Shown here piece after piece: positions 9,820 through 21,874 of a DNA stretch of 64,000 nucleotides. How positions within the stretch are numbered: the stretch's first letter is position 1; the number at the start of each line of letters is the position of its first letter. Origin of the DNA: Tistrella mobilis (GTDB taxonomy: Bacteria; Pseudomonadota; Alphaproteobacteria; Tistrellales; Tistrellaceae); assembly GCF_039634785.1 (NCBI RefSeq), contig NZ_JBBIAB010000008.1, positions 124,001 through 188,000 of the forward strand, written 5' to 3'. The translations under genes and the position numbers were made by a program. The notes below the pieces were generated by a model, which made no database searches, had not been told where the DNA came from, and saw nothing but the letters and a program-made list of their open reading frames with translations.

Positions 9820-11400
9820 TCAGGCGCCGGCCGCGCGGCGGGCCGGGGCGGCGTCGTGGATCAGCACCCGCCCGGTCATCTCCGCGGGCTGGGCCAGCCC
9901 CATCAGCTTCAGCACGGTGGGGGCAAGATCGGCCAGCCGGCCGTCAGCCAGGCTCACCCCCTTGGGCGCACCGGCCCCGGCCAGCACCAGCGGCACCACA
10001 TTGGTGGTGTGGGCGGTGTGGGGGCCGTTGGTCTCGGGGTCGAACATCTGCTCGGCATTGCCGTGATCGGCGGTGATCAGAATGCAGCCGCCGACCTCGT
10101 CCAGGGCCGCCACCACCTCGCCCAGGGCGGCATCGACCGCCTCGGCGGCCTTGATCGCCGCGGCAAGGACGCCGCTATGGCCGACCATGTCGCCATTGGC
10201 GAAGTTGACCACGATCAGGTCGAAGCGCTTGGAGCGGATCGCCTCGGCCAGCTTCGCGGTCACTTCCGGCGCCGACATCTCAGGTTGCAGATCATAGGTC
10301 GCAACCTTCGGGCTGGGGACCAGGATACGCTCCTCGCCCTCGTAGAGCTGCTCTTCGCCGCCGTTCAGGAAGAAGGTGACATGGGCGTATTTCTCGGTCT
10401 CGGCGATGCGCAGCTGCTTGCGCCCGGCCTTGGCCACCACCTCGCCCAGAATGTTCTTCAGCTGGGTGGGCGGAAACAGGGCCGGGATCATCTTCGCCAG
10501 CGCCGAGGAATACTCCACCATGCCCAGCACGGCGGCGAAATCGGGGCGGATCGTCCGTTCGAAGCCGTCGAAAGCGGGGTCTATCAGGGCATGCAGGATC
10601 TCGCGGGCGCGGTCGGCGCGGAAATTCGCCATCAGCAGCCCGTCGCCGGGCTTCACGCCGGCATAGTCGCCGATCGCCGCCGGATCGACGAATTCGTCGG
10701 TGGTGCCGGCGGCATGGGCCGCGGCGACCGCTTCCTCCGCCGTGGCGAAACGGCCGCCCTCGGCCTTCACGATCACGTCATAGGCACGGACCACCCGTTC
10801 CCAGCGCTTGTCGCGATCCATGCCCCAATATCGGCCGCCGACGGTGGCGATGGCGATGTCGCCGGCGCCTGCAACCGCGGCTTCCAGCCGGCGGATGAAC
10901 TCGGGCGCGCTCTTCGGCGGGGTGTCGCGGCCGTCGAGCAGGGCGTGGATGCGGACCGGAACACCCGCACCGGCGATGATCTTCGCCATGCCGGCGATAT
11001 GGTCCTGATGGCTGTGTACGCCGCCATCCGACACCAGCCCCAGAATATGGGCGGTGCCGCCCGATGCCTTGAGCGCCGCGATGAACCCGGTCATCCGCGG
11101 GTTGGTCGCCAGGCTGCCGTCGGCAAGCGCGGTATCGATCTTGGGCAGTTCCTGCATCACCACCCGGCCGGCACCGATGTTCAGGTGACCGACTTCGGAA
11201 TTGCCCATCTGGCCGGCGGGCAGCCCGACCTCTTCGGCCGAGGTGTTCAGGAAGGCCATCGGCTGTTCCGAGGTCAGCCGGTCCCAATTGGGGGTGTTGG
11301 CGAGCGCGATGGCATTGTCGTCGGCGGGCGCGCGATAACCCCAACCATCCAGAATGCACAGAACGACGGGGCGCGGCGGCTGCGTATGGGCGGTGGTCAT
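9820..11400 (-). CDS. gpmI: 2,3-bisphosphoglycerate-independent phosphoglycerate mutase
   Basis: A 526-residue enzyme of glycolysis/gluconeogenesis interconverting 3- and 2-phosphoglycerate. It opens with VVLCILDGWGYR; the catalytic Ser is in PAGQMGNSEVGHLNIGAG, and the metal-binding motifs ANGDMVGHSG and TADHGNAEQM are present. Length matches the family (about 510). The start at 11400 is chosen because GAGGATC sits upstream; an in-frame ATG lies at 11424. The divergent upstream region 11401-11581 has no gene that I can support. Confidence 0.97.
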   Translation of the reverse strand: MTTAHTQPPRPVVLCILDGWGYRAPADDNAIALANTPNWDRLTSEQPMAFLNTSAEEVGLPAGQMGNSEVGHLNIGAGRVVMQELPKIDTALADGSLATNPRMTGFIAALKASGGTAHILGLVSDGGVHSHQDHIAGMAKIIAGAGVPVRIHALLDGRDTPPKSAPEFIRRLEAAVAGAGDIAIATVGGRYWGMDRDKRWERVVRAYDVIVKAEGGRFATAEEAVAAAHAAGTTDEFVDPAAIGDYAGVKPGDGLLMANFRADRAREILHALIDPAFDGFERTIRPDFAAVLGMVEYSSALAKMIPALFPPTQLKNILGEVVAKAGRKQLRIAETEKYAHVTFFLNGGEEQLYEGEERILVPSPKVATYDLQPEMSAPEVTAKLAEAIRSKRFDLIVVNFANGDMVGHSGVLAAAIKAAEAVDAALGEVVAALDEVGGCILITADHGNAEQMFDPETNGPHTAHTTNVVPLVLAGAGAPKGVSLADGRLADLAPTVLKLMGLAQPAEMTGRVLIHDAAPARRAAGA

Positions 11401-11581
11401 GGGGCTCGGATCCTCGGGCAACATCGGCGCAGGCGGTCGTGAACGGTCCTGCTTCTATCAGGTTTTCCGCTCTACATATAGGGGGTTGGGGGCCCGGATC
11501 ACAGGCCGGGGGGACATGCCCCCGGCTTGTCACGGGCGCCCCGGCTGTCACCGGCGCTCCGGCGGTTGGGGAACCCGCTCC

Positions 11582-12265
11582 TCAGTCTTCGGGGCCAGAT
11601 GCCGCATCGGGCCGTGCCCGGGCCACGGCCTCGGGATGCTCCGGGGCCCAGTCCTGCCAGCTCGGCCGGTCGATCGAGAACAGGTCGGTGGTGCGGGCAT
11701 ACCAGCCGCCGCCATGCATGCGGCCGATCAGGCCAAGGGCGGGGGTGTCGACATGGTGGCGGGCGGCATCCAGGATCGCATCGTCCCGGACATGGGCGAC
11801 CAGCACCTCGCCCAGGATGATGGCCTGGCGGGGGCCGGTGGTGACGGCGGTGTGCAGGTGGCACTCGAAGGCGACCGGGGCGGTCGCGATCCGCGGCGGG
11901 CGCACGGCGGTGGAGGGCAGGGTGTCGAGCCCGGCCAGCGCCAGCTCGTCCACGCCGGGCGGGGCATCGATGCAGGTGATGTTCATCTGCGGCGCCACCG
12001 CTTCCGAGACCAGATGCACAACGAATTCGCCCGTCGCCAGAATGTTGGCGGGCGTGTCCTTGAACCGGTCTTCGGGGTGGCGGAGCATGCCGATCGCCAG
12101 GATCGGCGGCTCGTGGCCCATGCAGTTGAAGAAGCTGTAGGGGGCGGCGTTCACCCGGCCTTCGGTCGACAGCGAGGTGATCCAGGCGATCGGGCGGGGG
12201 GTGATGGTCGATCCCAGGATCTTGTAGCGGTCGGGTGCCGCCATGCGGCGCATGTCGAATTCCAT
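11582..12265 (-). CDS. Flavin reductase-like domain protein
   Basis: A 227-residue FMN-binding split-barrel protein of the flavin reductase family. Typical motifs are YKILGSTITPRPIAWITSLS at about 13-32, NAAPYSFFNCMGHEPP, the DT(P)ANI segment and GEFVVHLVSE. Such enzymes reduce flavin or bind FMN as a partner of a monooxygenase; the partner cannot be named. GGGGGATCC stands before the ATG at 12265. The gene lies between rlmH and gpmI on the same strand, an inserted accessory gene in an otherwise conserved order. Confidence 0.88.
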   Translation of the reverse strand: MEFDMRRMAAPDRYKILGSTITPRPIAWITSLSTEGRVNAAPYSFFNCMGHEPPILAIGMLRHPEDRFKDTPANILATGEFVVHLVSEAVAPQMNITCIDAPPGVDELALAGLDTLPSTAVRPPRIATAPVAFECHLHTAVTTGPRQAIILGEVLVAHVRDDAILDAARHHVDTPALGLIGRMHGGGWYARTTDLFSIDRPSWQDWAPEHPEAVARARPDAASGPED

Positions 12266-12299
12266 GGATCCCCCGGGTCTCTGGCGCTGGCTCGGCGGT

Positions 12300-12773
12300 C
12301 TAGTCCCGATGATAGGGATGGCCGTCGAGGATGGTCTGCGCACGATAGATCTGTTCGGCGATCAGTGCACGTACCAGCATGTGGGGGAAGGTGAGGCGGC
12401 CGAGCGCGAGGACGAGATCGGCCTGGTCGCGGAGCGAGGCGTCCAGCCCGTCGGCACCGCCGATGACCAGGGCGACCTCGCGCCGGCCGCTTTCGGCAAA
12501 ACCGCCGAGCGCTGCCGCGAAGCCGCGGCTGTCGAGCAGACGGCCGCGTTCATCCAGCGCCACCAGGGCGGCGCCCTGGGGCAGTTTTGCGCGGATCGCC
12601 GCAGCCTCTTCGGCTTTCAGCGCCTCACCCTGCAGGGTGGCCTTGCGGGCCTGGACCTCCACCAGCGTGAAGGGCCAGCGCAGGCGCCGGACGTAATCCT
12701 CGACCAGGGCCGCTTCCGGGCCGCCGCGGGCGCGGCCGACCGCGACCAGCGTCACCTTCAGCATCAGGCTCAT
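12300..12773 (-). CDS. rlmH: 23S rRNA (pseudouridine-1915-N3)-methyltransferase
   Basis: A 157-residue SPOUT methyltransferase. The knotted SAM-binding C-terminus is clear: LVIGGADGLD, then LTFPHMLVRALIAEQIYRA, ending GHPYHRD. RlmH methylates pseudouridine 1915 of helix 69 of 23S rRNA on the 70S ribosome. The start may be the ATG for MSLMLKV or the one three codons later. It follows rsfS by 127 bp that show no feature; the rsfS-rlmH pairing is widespread. Confidence 0.97.
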   Translation of the reverse strand: MSLMLKVTLVAVGRARGGPEAALVEDYVRRLRWPFTLVEVQARKATLQGEALKAEEAAAIRAKLPQGAALVALDERGRLLDSRGFAAALGGFAESGRREVALVIGGADGLDASLRDQADLVLALGRLTFPHMLVRALIAEQIYRAQTILDGHPYHRD

Positions 12774-12900
12774 GGCGCAGGCCTGACCGTGCGTGCCGGG
12801 TTCTGTTCCGGCCTGCGGGTGAGAAGGTCAAGGGGCGCAAGGTGCAGCCCCGCGCGGCCCGGCCCGGACCGCGCGGTGACACCGCGCCGGATGGCGCCCG

Positions 12901-13320
12901 TCACTCGGCGACGCGCTGGGCGCCGTCGCCCGGCAGGCTGGCGCCCCACATCTTCTCCAGATTGTAGAAGGCGCGCACTTCCGGCCGGAAAAGATGCACC
13001 ACCACCGGGCCGGCATCGACCAGAACCCAGTCGGCCAGGGGCAGGCCCTCGGTCACCGGCAGCTGATCGCCGGAGGCCTTGATGCGCATCTCGAGCTTTT
13101 CGGCGATCGAGGCGACGTGACGGCTCGACCGGCCGCTCGCGACCACCATGTAGTCGGCGAAATCGGTCTTGCCGGCCAGGTCGATGATCACGACGTCCTC
13201 GGCCTTGTCGTCGTCGAGCGACGCGCGGACCAGATCGAGCACCTGGTCTGCGCTGAGCGGTGCCGGCGGCGTCGCGGGCACCGTGATGGGACTGTCGGTC
13301 TGCAACAGAGCGAACCTCAT
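12901..13320 (-). CDS. rsfS: Ribosomal silencing factor RsfS
   Basis: A 139-residue protein with the RsfS/Iojap core at about 25-130: KAEDVVIIDLAGKTDFADYM, SGRSSRHVASIAEKLE, WVLVDAGPVVVHLF and FYNLEKMW. It binds uL14 on the large subunit and blocks subunit joining under nutrient limitation. The ATG at 13320 is used; a TTG directly before it is in frame. It lies downstream of nadD on the same strand. Confidence 0.96.
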   Translation of the reverse strand: MRFALLQTDSPITVPATPPAPLSADQVLDLVRASLDDDKAEDVVIIDLAGKTDFADYMVVASGRSSRHVASIAEKLEMRIKASGDQLPVTEGLPLADWVLVDAGPVVVHLFRPEVRAFYNLEKMWGASLPGDGAQRVAE

Positions 13321-13410
13321 CAAGCGTTGGCGGGGGCGGGGTCAGGAGCGGCGGGTCGCCGGAGCGGCCGACCGCGAACCCCGCAGGCGCCATGGTGTAA
13401 CCATAACAGG

Positions 13411-13430
13411 CATCGCGGCTTTTCGCGATG
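13411..13430 (-). other. Stem-loop just after nadD
   Basis: CATCGCG and CGCGATG form a perfect 7-bp stem with a 6-base loop, 2 bp beyond the nadD stop codon and about 90 bp before rsfS. No T run follows on the minus strand, so it is more likely an mRNA stabiliser or weak attenuator than a terminator. Confidence 0.45.
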
Positions 13431-13432
13431 GT

Positions 13433-14143
13433 CTAGCGAGGTGGGGGCTGGCGAGGTGGGGCGGCCGCTGGCCGCGGCCGCCTGCCCTCGCGGATTTCGG
13501 TGGCCGAACGCGGGTCCAGCCTGCCATGCAGCAGAACCCAGGCCGGCGGTGCCGTCCGGGGCAGGGCGCGGGCCCTGGCCTCGGGCAGGCGGTGGCGGGC
13601 GAAGCGCCGGGCGGCGGGGGCGGCCGCTGCCCGGGCGCCATAGCCGGGACGATCGATCACCAGCAGCGGCAGTTCTGCCATCAGCTCTCGCCAGCCGCGC
13701 CAGCGGTGCAGCTCCGCCAGGCCGTCGGCCCCCATGATCCAGACGAATCTGATATGGGGGCGGCGGGCCTTGAGGGCACGCACCGTGTCGAGGGTGAAAC
13801 GGGTGCCGAGCCGGCTTTCGATCGTGGTGACCCTGAGCCGCGGATGCCGGGCGAGGGACCGGGCACCGGCAACCCGGTCGGCGAGCGGCGCGCTCACCCG
13901 CCCCGCCTTCAGCTTCAGCGGGTTGCCCGGGCTCACCAGCCACCAGACCTCGTCGAGGCCCAGCCGCCTCAGGGCTCGCAGCGCGACATGGACATGGCCC
14001 TCATGCGCCGGATCGAAGGATCCGCCATAGAGGCCCACCGTCATGCCCCGGCGGCGGCCCGCGGCCCGCCACAGCGGGTCGCCCAGGGCCGCATCGGGGA
14101 CCGCCCGCTCAGGCGCGAAGCGTGCCCTGGCCGCGAACGACAT
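13433..14143 (-). CDS. nadD: Nicotinate-nucleotide adenylyltransferase
   Basis: NAD biosynthesis enzyme joining nicotinate mononucleotide and ATP to deamido-NAD. The nucleotidyltransferase motif [19 protein letters not shown] with the GxFxPxHxGH signature, and [14 protein letters not shown], are clear. Two starts are possible: 14143 (236 residues, overlapping the proA end by 35 bp) or 14044 (203 residues). I prefer the longer form because its N-terminal LGDPLWR resembles extensions I recall in other alphaproteobacterial NadD proteins. The C-terminal 25 residues are Pro/Arg-rich. Member of the proB-proA-nadD-rsfS-rlmH run. Confidence 0.93.
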   Translation of the reverse strand: MSFAARARFAPERAVPDAALGDPLWRAAGRRRGMTVGLYGGSFDPAHEGHVHVALRALRRLGLDEVWWLVSPGNPLKLKAGRVSAPLADRVAGARSLARHPRLRVTTIESRLGTRFTLDTVRALKARRPHIRFVWIMGADGLAELHRWRGWRELMAELPLLVIDRPGYGARAAAAPAARRFARHRLPEARARALPRTAPPAWVLLHGRLDPRSATEIREGRRPRPAAAPPRQPPPR

Positions 14144-15448
14144 ATTTGAACGTGGTCAGCTGTTCGACCCCCACCGGGCCGCGGGCATGCATGCGGCCGG
14201 TGGAAATGCCGATTTCGGCCCCCATGCCGAATTCGCCGCCATCGGCGAACTGGGTGGAGGCGTTGTGCATCACGATGGCGCTGTCGACCTCGGCCAGGAA
14301 CCGGTCGGCGGTCGCCTGGTCGTCGGTCACGATGCTGTCGGTGTGGTGAGAGCCATAGGCCTCGATATGATCGATCGCCCCGCTGACCCCGTCGACGACC
14401 CGGGCCGAGATGATGGCGTCCAGATACTCCGTCCGCCAGTCCTCTTCGCTGGCCGGCACCACACGGGGGTCGGCCGCCTGGACTGCGTCGTCGCCGCGGA
14501 CCTCGCAGCCGGCGTCGAGCAGCGCCGTCACGATCGGCGCCAGCATCCGGGGGGCGGCTTCCCGATCGATCAGCAACGTTTCGGCCGAGCCGCAGATGCC
14601 GGTCCGGCGCAGCTTGGCGTTCATCACGATCGCCCTGGCCATTTCGGGATCGGCGGCGCCGTCCACATAGACGTGGCAGAGACCTTCGAGATGGGCGAAG
14701 ACCGGCATCCGGGCCTCGGTCTGGACCCGCTCGATCAGCGACCGGCCGCCGCGGGGCACGATGACGTCGATCAGCCCCGAGGCGGCGAGCATGGCGCCCA
14801 CCGCTGCCCGGTCGGTAACCGGCACCAGCTGCACCGCATCGGCGGGCAGGCCGGCCGAGGTCAGGCCCTCGACCATGGCGGCATGGATGGCGCGCGAGGA
14901 GCGGAAGCTCTCGGAACCGCCGCGCAGGATCACGGCGTTGCCGGCCTTCAGGCAGAGCGCACCGGCATCGGCCGTGACATTGGGGCGGCTTTCGTAGATC
15001 ACGCCGACCACGCCCAGCGGCACCCGGACACGGGCGATATGCAGCCCCGTCGGCCGGTCCCATTCCTCCATGACGTGGCCGACCGGATCGGACAGGCGGG
15101 CAACGTCTTCCACGCCTTTGGCGATGCCGGCGATGCGGCCGTCGTCGAGCGCCAGGCGATCGAGCAGGGCGCCGGTCAGCCCGCGGGCGCGGCCGGCGGC
15201 CATGTCTTCGGCATTGGCGGCCAGGATGGCGGGCACGGCGTTGCGGATCGCCGCGGCCGCGGCCATCAGCCCGGCGGTCTTGGCCTCGGGCGTCGCCTGG
15301 GCGAGTGCGCGCTGCGCCGTGCGGGCGCGGCGGCCCATATCGGCGATCAGGGCGGCGGCGTCCACCGGAGCATGGCTGCCTGCCGGTTCGGCCGGGGTGG
15401 CGACCGGAGCGGCCGAAACGGTCCGGGGGGCGGTGCTCAGGGTGTCGG

Positions 15449-15452
<4 letters not shown>
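14109..15452 (-). CDS. proA: Gamma-glutamyl phosphate reductase
   Basis: A 447-residue aldehyde-dehydrogenase-fold enzyme, second step of proline synthesis (NADPH reduction of glutamyl-5-phosphate). Motifs: [40 protein letters not shown], and the catalytic Cys in [14 protein letters not shown]. The first ~30 residues (Ala/Pro/Thr-rich) are an extra N-terminal extension compared with the usual ~415-residue enzyme. The start overlaps the proB stop by 4 bp (ATGA), so the two proline enzymes are translationally coupled. Confidence 0.97.
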
Positions 15453-18288
<2,836 letters not shown>

Positions 18289-18344
18289 TCAGGCAGTGGC
18301 ACGCATCAGATCCGGCATGTCTCGCGTCGGGCGGCCGGCCTGGA

Positions 18345-18605
18345 TCAGGCCTGCGCCGGCTCGACGTGAATGATGGTCCGGTCGTCGCGGCCGCGGCTGA
18401 AGGTCACGGTGCCGTCGGTCAGGGCGAACAGGGTGTGGTCGCGGCCCATGCCGACATTGCGGCCGGGGTACCACTTGGTGCCGCGCTGACGGATGAGGAT
18501 GTTGCCGGCAATCACGGCTTCGCCGCCGAACTTCTTGACGCCGAGGCGCCGGCCGGCACTGTCGCGACCGTTGCGGGAGCTGCCGCCTGCCTTTTTATGA
18601 GCCAT
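18345..18605 (-). CDS. rpmA: 50S ribosomal protein bL27
   Basis: An 86-residue bL27 of normal length beginning [18 protein letters not shown], with [19 protein letters not shown] and [16 protein letters not shown]. Its N-terminal tail reaches the peptidyl-transferase centre. It follows rplU by 114 bp and precedes obgE, the near-universal rplU-rpmA-obgE order. Confidence 0.98.
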   Translation of the reverse strand: MAHKKAGGSSRNGRDSAGRRLGVKKFGGEAVIAGNILIRQRGTKWYPGRNVGMGRDHTLFALTDGTVTFSRGRDDRTIIHVEPAQA

Positions 18606-18719
18606 CTCGGAAACCTCCGTGATGCCCGTCCGGGGCCGGATTGCCGCGAACGGGGAAAGTTGCTGGGAGAGCTGTCAGGTCTGGGACCCGTCGCGGACAT
18701 TCATGCCGCGGTGACGGGA

Positions 18720-19028
18720 TCAGGCCGAAATCGAGGTGACGCGGATCTTCGTCAGGCTCTGACGATGACCGTTCAGGCGACGATAGCCCTTGCGCCGGGT
18801 CTTCTTGAAGATCAGCACCCGACGGGTGCGGACCAGGTCGACGACCTCGGCCGTGACCTTGGCGCCGGCAACGACCGGGGCGCCGATCTTCACGCCATCG
18901 GCGGTGCCGACCATCAGCGGCTCGAACTCGACCGTCGCGCCCGGCTCGACGCCCAGCGTCTCCACGGCGATGACGTCGTTCTCCGCGACCTTGTACTGCT
19001 TGCCGCCCGTCTTGATGACCGCGAACAT
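18720..19028 (-). CDS. rplU: 50S ribosomal protein bL21
   Basis: A 102-residue bL21 ([37 protein letters not shown]). First gene of the rplU-rpmA-obgE-proB-proA run. A strong promoter lies about 250 bp upstream, so the transcript has a long leader. Confidence 0.98.
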   Translation of the reverse strand: MFAVIKTGGKQYKVAENDVIAVETLGVEPGATVEFEPLMVGTADGVKIGAPVVAGAKVTAEVVDLVRTRRVLIFKKTRRKGYRRLNGHRQSLTKIRVTSISA

Positions 19029-19280
19029 GATCGATCTTCCCGATAGTCGTCATCACGCCGCCCATCCGGTGGTCCGCCGTCAGGCGGTCCGCCCGGCCGG
19101 CTCGCGGCGCGGAACAGTTGGAGTGGTTACACCCGCGGGTCACCCGCCGACCGGTCTCCCCACATCGCTTGGGCAGTGACCTGCCGTCTGCGATCATCGG
19201 GTGTCCCGCCTTGGGTTGCGGACGAAAGCGACCGGGTCGGCGCCGACTGTGAGATCGCCGCCGCTGCCCGGGACCCCGCG

Positions 19281-19308
19281 ACTATATGTGTCGCGCGTCC
19301 TTTGTCAA
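19281..19308 (-). promoter_or_regulatory. Sigma70 promoter for rplU operon
   Basis: On the minus strand TTGACA (19308-19303), 16-bp spacer and TATAGT (19286-19281): a consensus -35 and a 5/6 -10. Predicted start near 19274, giving about 245 bases of leader before rplU. The stretch 19029-19280 holds no gene I can support. Confidence 0.8.
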
Positions 19309-19390
19309 CAGCGACGGGCAGATAACCGACCTGCCGGAACCGCCCTGCAACTTCCGTTGGCACGTCGAGGCGACGGATCTTCGGGATCTG

Positions 19391-19418
19391 TTGCATTGCC
19401 GCAGCACTTGGCTATGCT
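19391..19418 (+). promoter_or_regulatory. Possible promoter for tRNA-Leu
   Basis: TTGCAT, 16-bp spacer, TATGCT, ending 25 bp before the mature tRNA. Spacing and position fit a stable-RNA promoter; the hexamers are only moderate matches. Confidence 0.5.
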
Positions 19419-19443
19419 CATGCGGCACGAGCTGCACCGGCAC

Positions 19444-19528
19444 GCGAGAGTGGCGGAATCGGTAGACGCAGTCGACTCAAAATCGACCACCGAAAGGTAT
19501 GGGGGTTCGAGTCCCCCCTCTCGCACCA
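19444..19528 (+). tRNA. tRNA-Leu (anticodon CAA)
   Basis: An 85-nt class II tRNA with encoded CCA. Acceptor stem GCGAGAG pairs with CTCTCGC at 19518-19524, then discriminator A and CCA. The anticodon arm is GTCGA-CTCAAAA-TCGAC, so the anticodon is CAA, reading UUG. There is a long variable arm (typical of Leu) and a T arm GGGGG-TTCGAGT-CCCCC. A single gene flanked by the rplU promoter region and a minus-strand regulator; no integrase nearby, so no sign that it serves as an attachment site. Confidence 0.97.
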
Positions 19529-19543
19529 TGTCCGGCTTCGCCA

Positions 19544-20527
19544 TCAGCGCCCGGCGCCCGCTCCGAACCTCTCCCGATACGCCGCCGGCGTCAGCCCGGT
19601 GATCCGCTGGAACAGCTTGCGGAAAGATGCCGGATCTTCGTAACCGGCTTCCCAGGCGATCCGGTCGACGGTCTCTGCGCTCCGTTCCAGCCGCTCGCGG
19701 GCGCGGGCGATGCGCAGATGCTGGCAGTATTCCACCGGCCGCAGGCCCGTGGCCTTGCGGAAGCGGCGCAGGAAGGTGCGTTCCTCCAGCCCCGCCCGCG
19801 CCGCCAGATCGGGCAGCCGCACCTCGCGTGCCCCCGTTGCCTGCAGCCAGTGCTGGACCTTCAGGATCGCCGCATCGCCATGGTCGAGCCGCGGCACGAA
19901 CAGGCTGTAGGCGCGCTGTTCGCGGCCGGGCGGGTCGATCAGCAGGAAGCGGGCGGTGCGCACCATCAATGCCGGCCCCAGCAGGCGGGCGATCAGGGCC
20001 AGGCCCAGATCGGTCCACGACATCACCCCGCCCGCGGTCATCAGGTCGCCGTCGTCGATCAGCAGCCGGGCGGTATCGACCCGGATGGCGGGGAAGCGGC
20101 TGGCGAAGCGGTCGTGATAATTCCAGTGGGTGGTGGCCGGGCGGCTGTCGAGCAGCCCGGTTTCGGCCAGCAGGAAGGCGCCGGCACAGACCGAGCACAG
20201 CACGGCGCCGTCACCATGGCGGGCGGTCAGCCAGCGGGCCAGCGGTGCGGCGGCTTCGGGCGAGATCGGCGGCGCCAGGCTGGGCGGCAGGATCAAGGCC
20301 GCCGGCCGGCCGGGCCGGCCCGGATGGCTGTCGAACACCCGCCGCACCTCTCCCGTCTCGTCCGCCCGCCAATGGCTGAGGCGGAGCGCCGGACCCGTGG
20401 CCTCGTCTTCGGCCCGCAGCCGGTCGGCGATCAGGATCAGGTCGCTCAGCCCGTGGATCGCGGCCTCCTGGACGTCCGGGTAGAGCAGCAGGCCGATCTC
20501 GACCGGCTCCGGCAGCGTGTCGGTCAT
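19544..20527 (-). CDS. GlxA-family AraC-type transcriptional regulator
   Basis: A 327-residue regulator: N-terminal DJ-1/PfpI-like domain (about 10-190, with the cysteine elbow LCSVCAGAFLLAETGLL) and a C-terminal AraC helix-turn-helix pair (about 215-320: LAARAGLEERTFLRRFRKATG, IAWEAGYEDPASFRKLFQRITG). Such GlxA-type proteins usually control a neighbouring hydrolase gene. The cysteine hydrolase gene is divergent, 120 bp away, and is the obvious target. AGAGGGG is the likely ribosome-binding site. Confidence 0.92.
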   Translation of the reverse strand: MTDTLPEPVEIGLLLYPDVQEAAIHGLSDLILIADRLRAEDEATGPALRLSHWRADETGEVRRVFDSHPGRPGRPAALILPPSLAPPISPEAAAPLARWLTARHGDGAVLCSVCAGAFLLAETGLLDSRPATTHWNYHDRFASRFPAIRVDTARLLIDDGDLMTAGGVMSWTDLGLALIARLLGPALMVRTARFLLIDPPGREQRAYSLFVPRLDHGDAAILKVQHWLQATGAREVRLPDLAARAGLEERTFLRRFRKATGLRPVEYCQHLRIARARERLERSAETVDRIAWEAGYEDPASFRKLFQRITGLTPAAYRERFGAGAGR

Positions 20528-20647
20528 TTGTCGGTTTCGCCCCTCTGAATGTCGGTTCCGCCGATCCCAAGCCTGCCCGGCTGCGGCTAGCCTGTCCATC
20601 ACCGTCCGGATGGTCCGGGGCGGATCAAGGGTCAGGAGGCAGCCGTC

Positions 20648-21193
20648 ATGGGCAAGCGCGCCCTCGTCGTGATCGACGTCCAGAACGACTATTTCCCCGG
20701 TGGCAGCTGGCCGCTGGTCGGCATCGAGGCCGCAGCGGCCAATGTCGCCCGGCTGATCGCCGCCTTCCGCGCGGCGGGGGAGCCGGTGGTGCATGTCCGC
20801 CACGAATTCACCCGCGAGGGCGCCCCCTTCTTCGTCGCCGGATCCGATGGCGCCCGCATCCACGAGAGTGTCACTCCGGCGGAGGGTGAGCCGGTGGTGC
20901 TGAAGCACTTTCCCAACGCCTTCCGCGAGACCGGGCTGGACGCGCTGCTGCGCGAGATGGCCGTGGACCACGTGGTGATCGCCGGCGCCATGAGCCATAT
21001 GTGCATCGATGCCGGTGCCCGCGCCGCCCGCGATCTGGGCTTCGAGGTCACCGTCGCCCATGACGCCTGCGCCACCCGCGACCAGGAGTTCGGCGGCGTG
21101 ATCGTCCCGGCTGCCCAGGTCCATGCGGCCTTCATGGCGGCGCTGGGCTTTGCCTATGCCAATGTCGTGGCGACCGGCGAGCTGGCAGGCTGA
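20648..21193 (+). CDS. Isochorismatase-family cysteine hydrolase
   Basis: A 181-residue hydrolase with the Asp-Lys-Cys triad of the family: D10 (VVIDVQNDYF), K86 (VVLKHFPNAF) and C119 (AMSHMCIDAGARAA, with the cis-peptide region just before). The family includes nicotinamidases, N-carbamoyl amidases and isochorismatase-like enzymes; FPGG and the LKHFPNAF segment do not decide the substrate. Divergent pairing with a GlxA-type regulator is a common arrangement. AGGAGG lies upstream of the ATG. Confidence 0.92.
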   Translation: MGKRALVVIDVQNDYFPGGSWPLVGIEAAAANVARLIAAFRAAGEPVVHVRHEFTREGAPFFVAGSDGARIHESVTPAEGEPVVLKHFPNAFRETGLDALLREMAVDHVVIAGAMSHMCIDAGARAARDLGFEVTVAHDACATRDQEFGGVIVPAAQVHAAFMAALGFAYANVVATGELAG

Positions 21194-21203
21194 CCCCCCG
21201 GCC

Positions 21204-21827
21204 TCACCCCCTGACCGCCACCACCATCGATCCCACCAGCAGCACCGCCAGCACCAGATTGACCGTCCGCGACACCCGCGGCCGGCGGAGCAGACGGGCG
21301 AAGCCGGCGCCGAGCAGCAGCCAGACGACATGGCTGGCGATGATCGAGGCTGTCAGGATCAGGATCCGCGGCCCGATTTCGCCGGGCGTGGTACCGGTGC
21401 CGGCGAAGAGGGCGGCGAAAGCGAGCCAGGCTTTGGGGTTGGTGACGGCCAGCACCACCCCGCCGGCCGGTCCCGGCGGGCGGCTGCCGGCCTGGGGCAG
21501 GCCCGGAGGCGGGGCGGTGGCGATGCGCAGGGCCAGGTACAGGATATAGCCGGCCGATATGATCAGCAGGATGGTCGCCACTGCCGGCTCCGCCAGCAGC
21601 AGCGAGGCGAGGCCGGCGGCGACTGCCGCCATGACCGAGATCGTCCCGAGCGCACTGCCCAGGGCATAGGGCAGGGCGCGGGCCAGGCCGAAGGCACTGC
21701 CGGTTGCCGTCATGGCGATGGTGCTGGGGCCCGGGCTGAAGGTGATCGCGAGGCTTGCGGCGGCGAAACCTGCAAGCTCGGGCAGGGCGGCAGGCCCGGG
21801 CAGGGTGATGCTGGAGAGATCGGCCAT
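21204..21827 (-). CDS. LysE/RhtB-family amino acid exporter
   Basis: A 207-residue, six-helix inner-membrane protein. The family motif SPGPSTIAMTATGSAFG lies at about 31-47, and AVTNPKAWLAF at about 128-138. It probably exports an amino acid or derivative. It is divergent from an AraC-type gene 47 bp away, which is probably its regulator. Ends 10 bp from the convergent cysteine hydrolase gene. Confidence 0.92.
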   Translation of the reverse strand: MADLSSITLPGPAALPELAGFAAASLAITFSPGPSTIAMTATGSAFGLARALPYALGSALGTISVMAAVAAGLASLLLAEPAVATILLIISAGYILYLALRIATAPPPGLPQAGSRPPGPAGGVVLAVTNPKAWLAFAALFAGTGTTPGEIGPRILILTASIIASHVVWLLLGAGFARLLRRPRVSRTVNLVLAVLLVGSMVVAVRG

Positions 21828-21874
21828 CGCGCCGGCTCCTGTACGCTGAGCGAAGACGGGGATAGTATGGCAGT

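Noticed and set aside
19444-19528. tRNA-Leu as an integration site
   Set aside because: No integrase, no repeated tRNA 3' end and normal genes on both sides.
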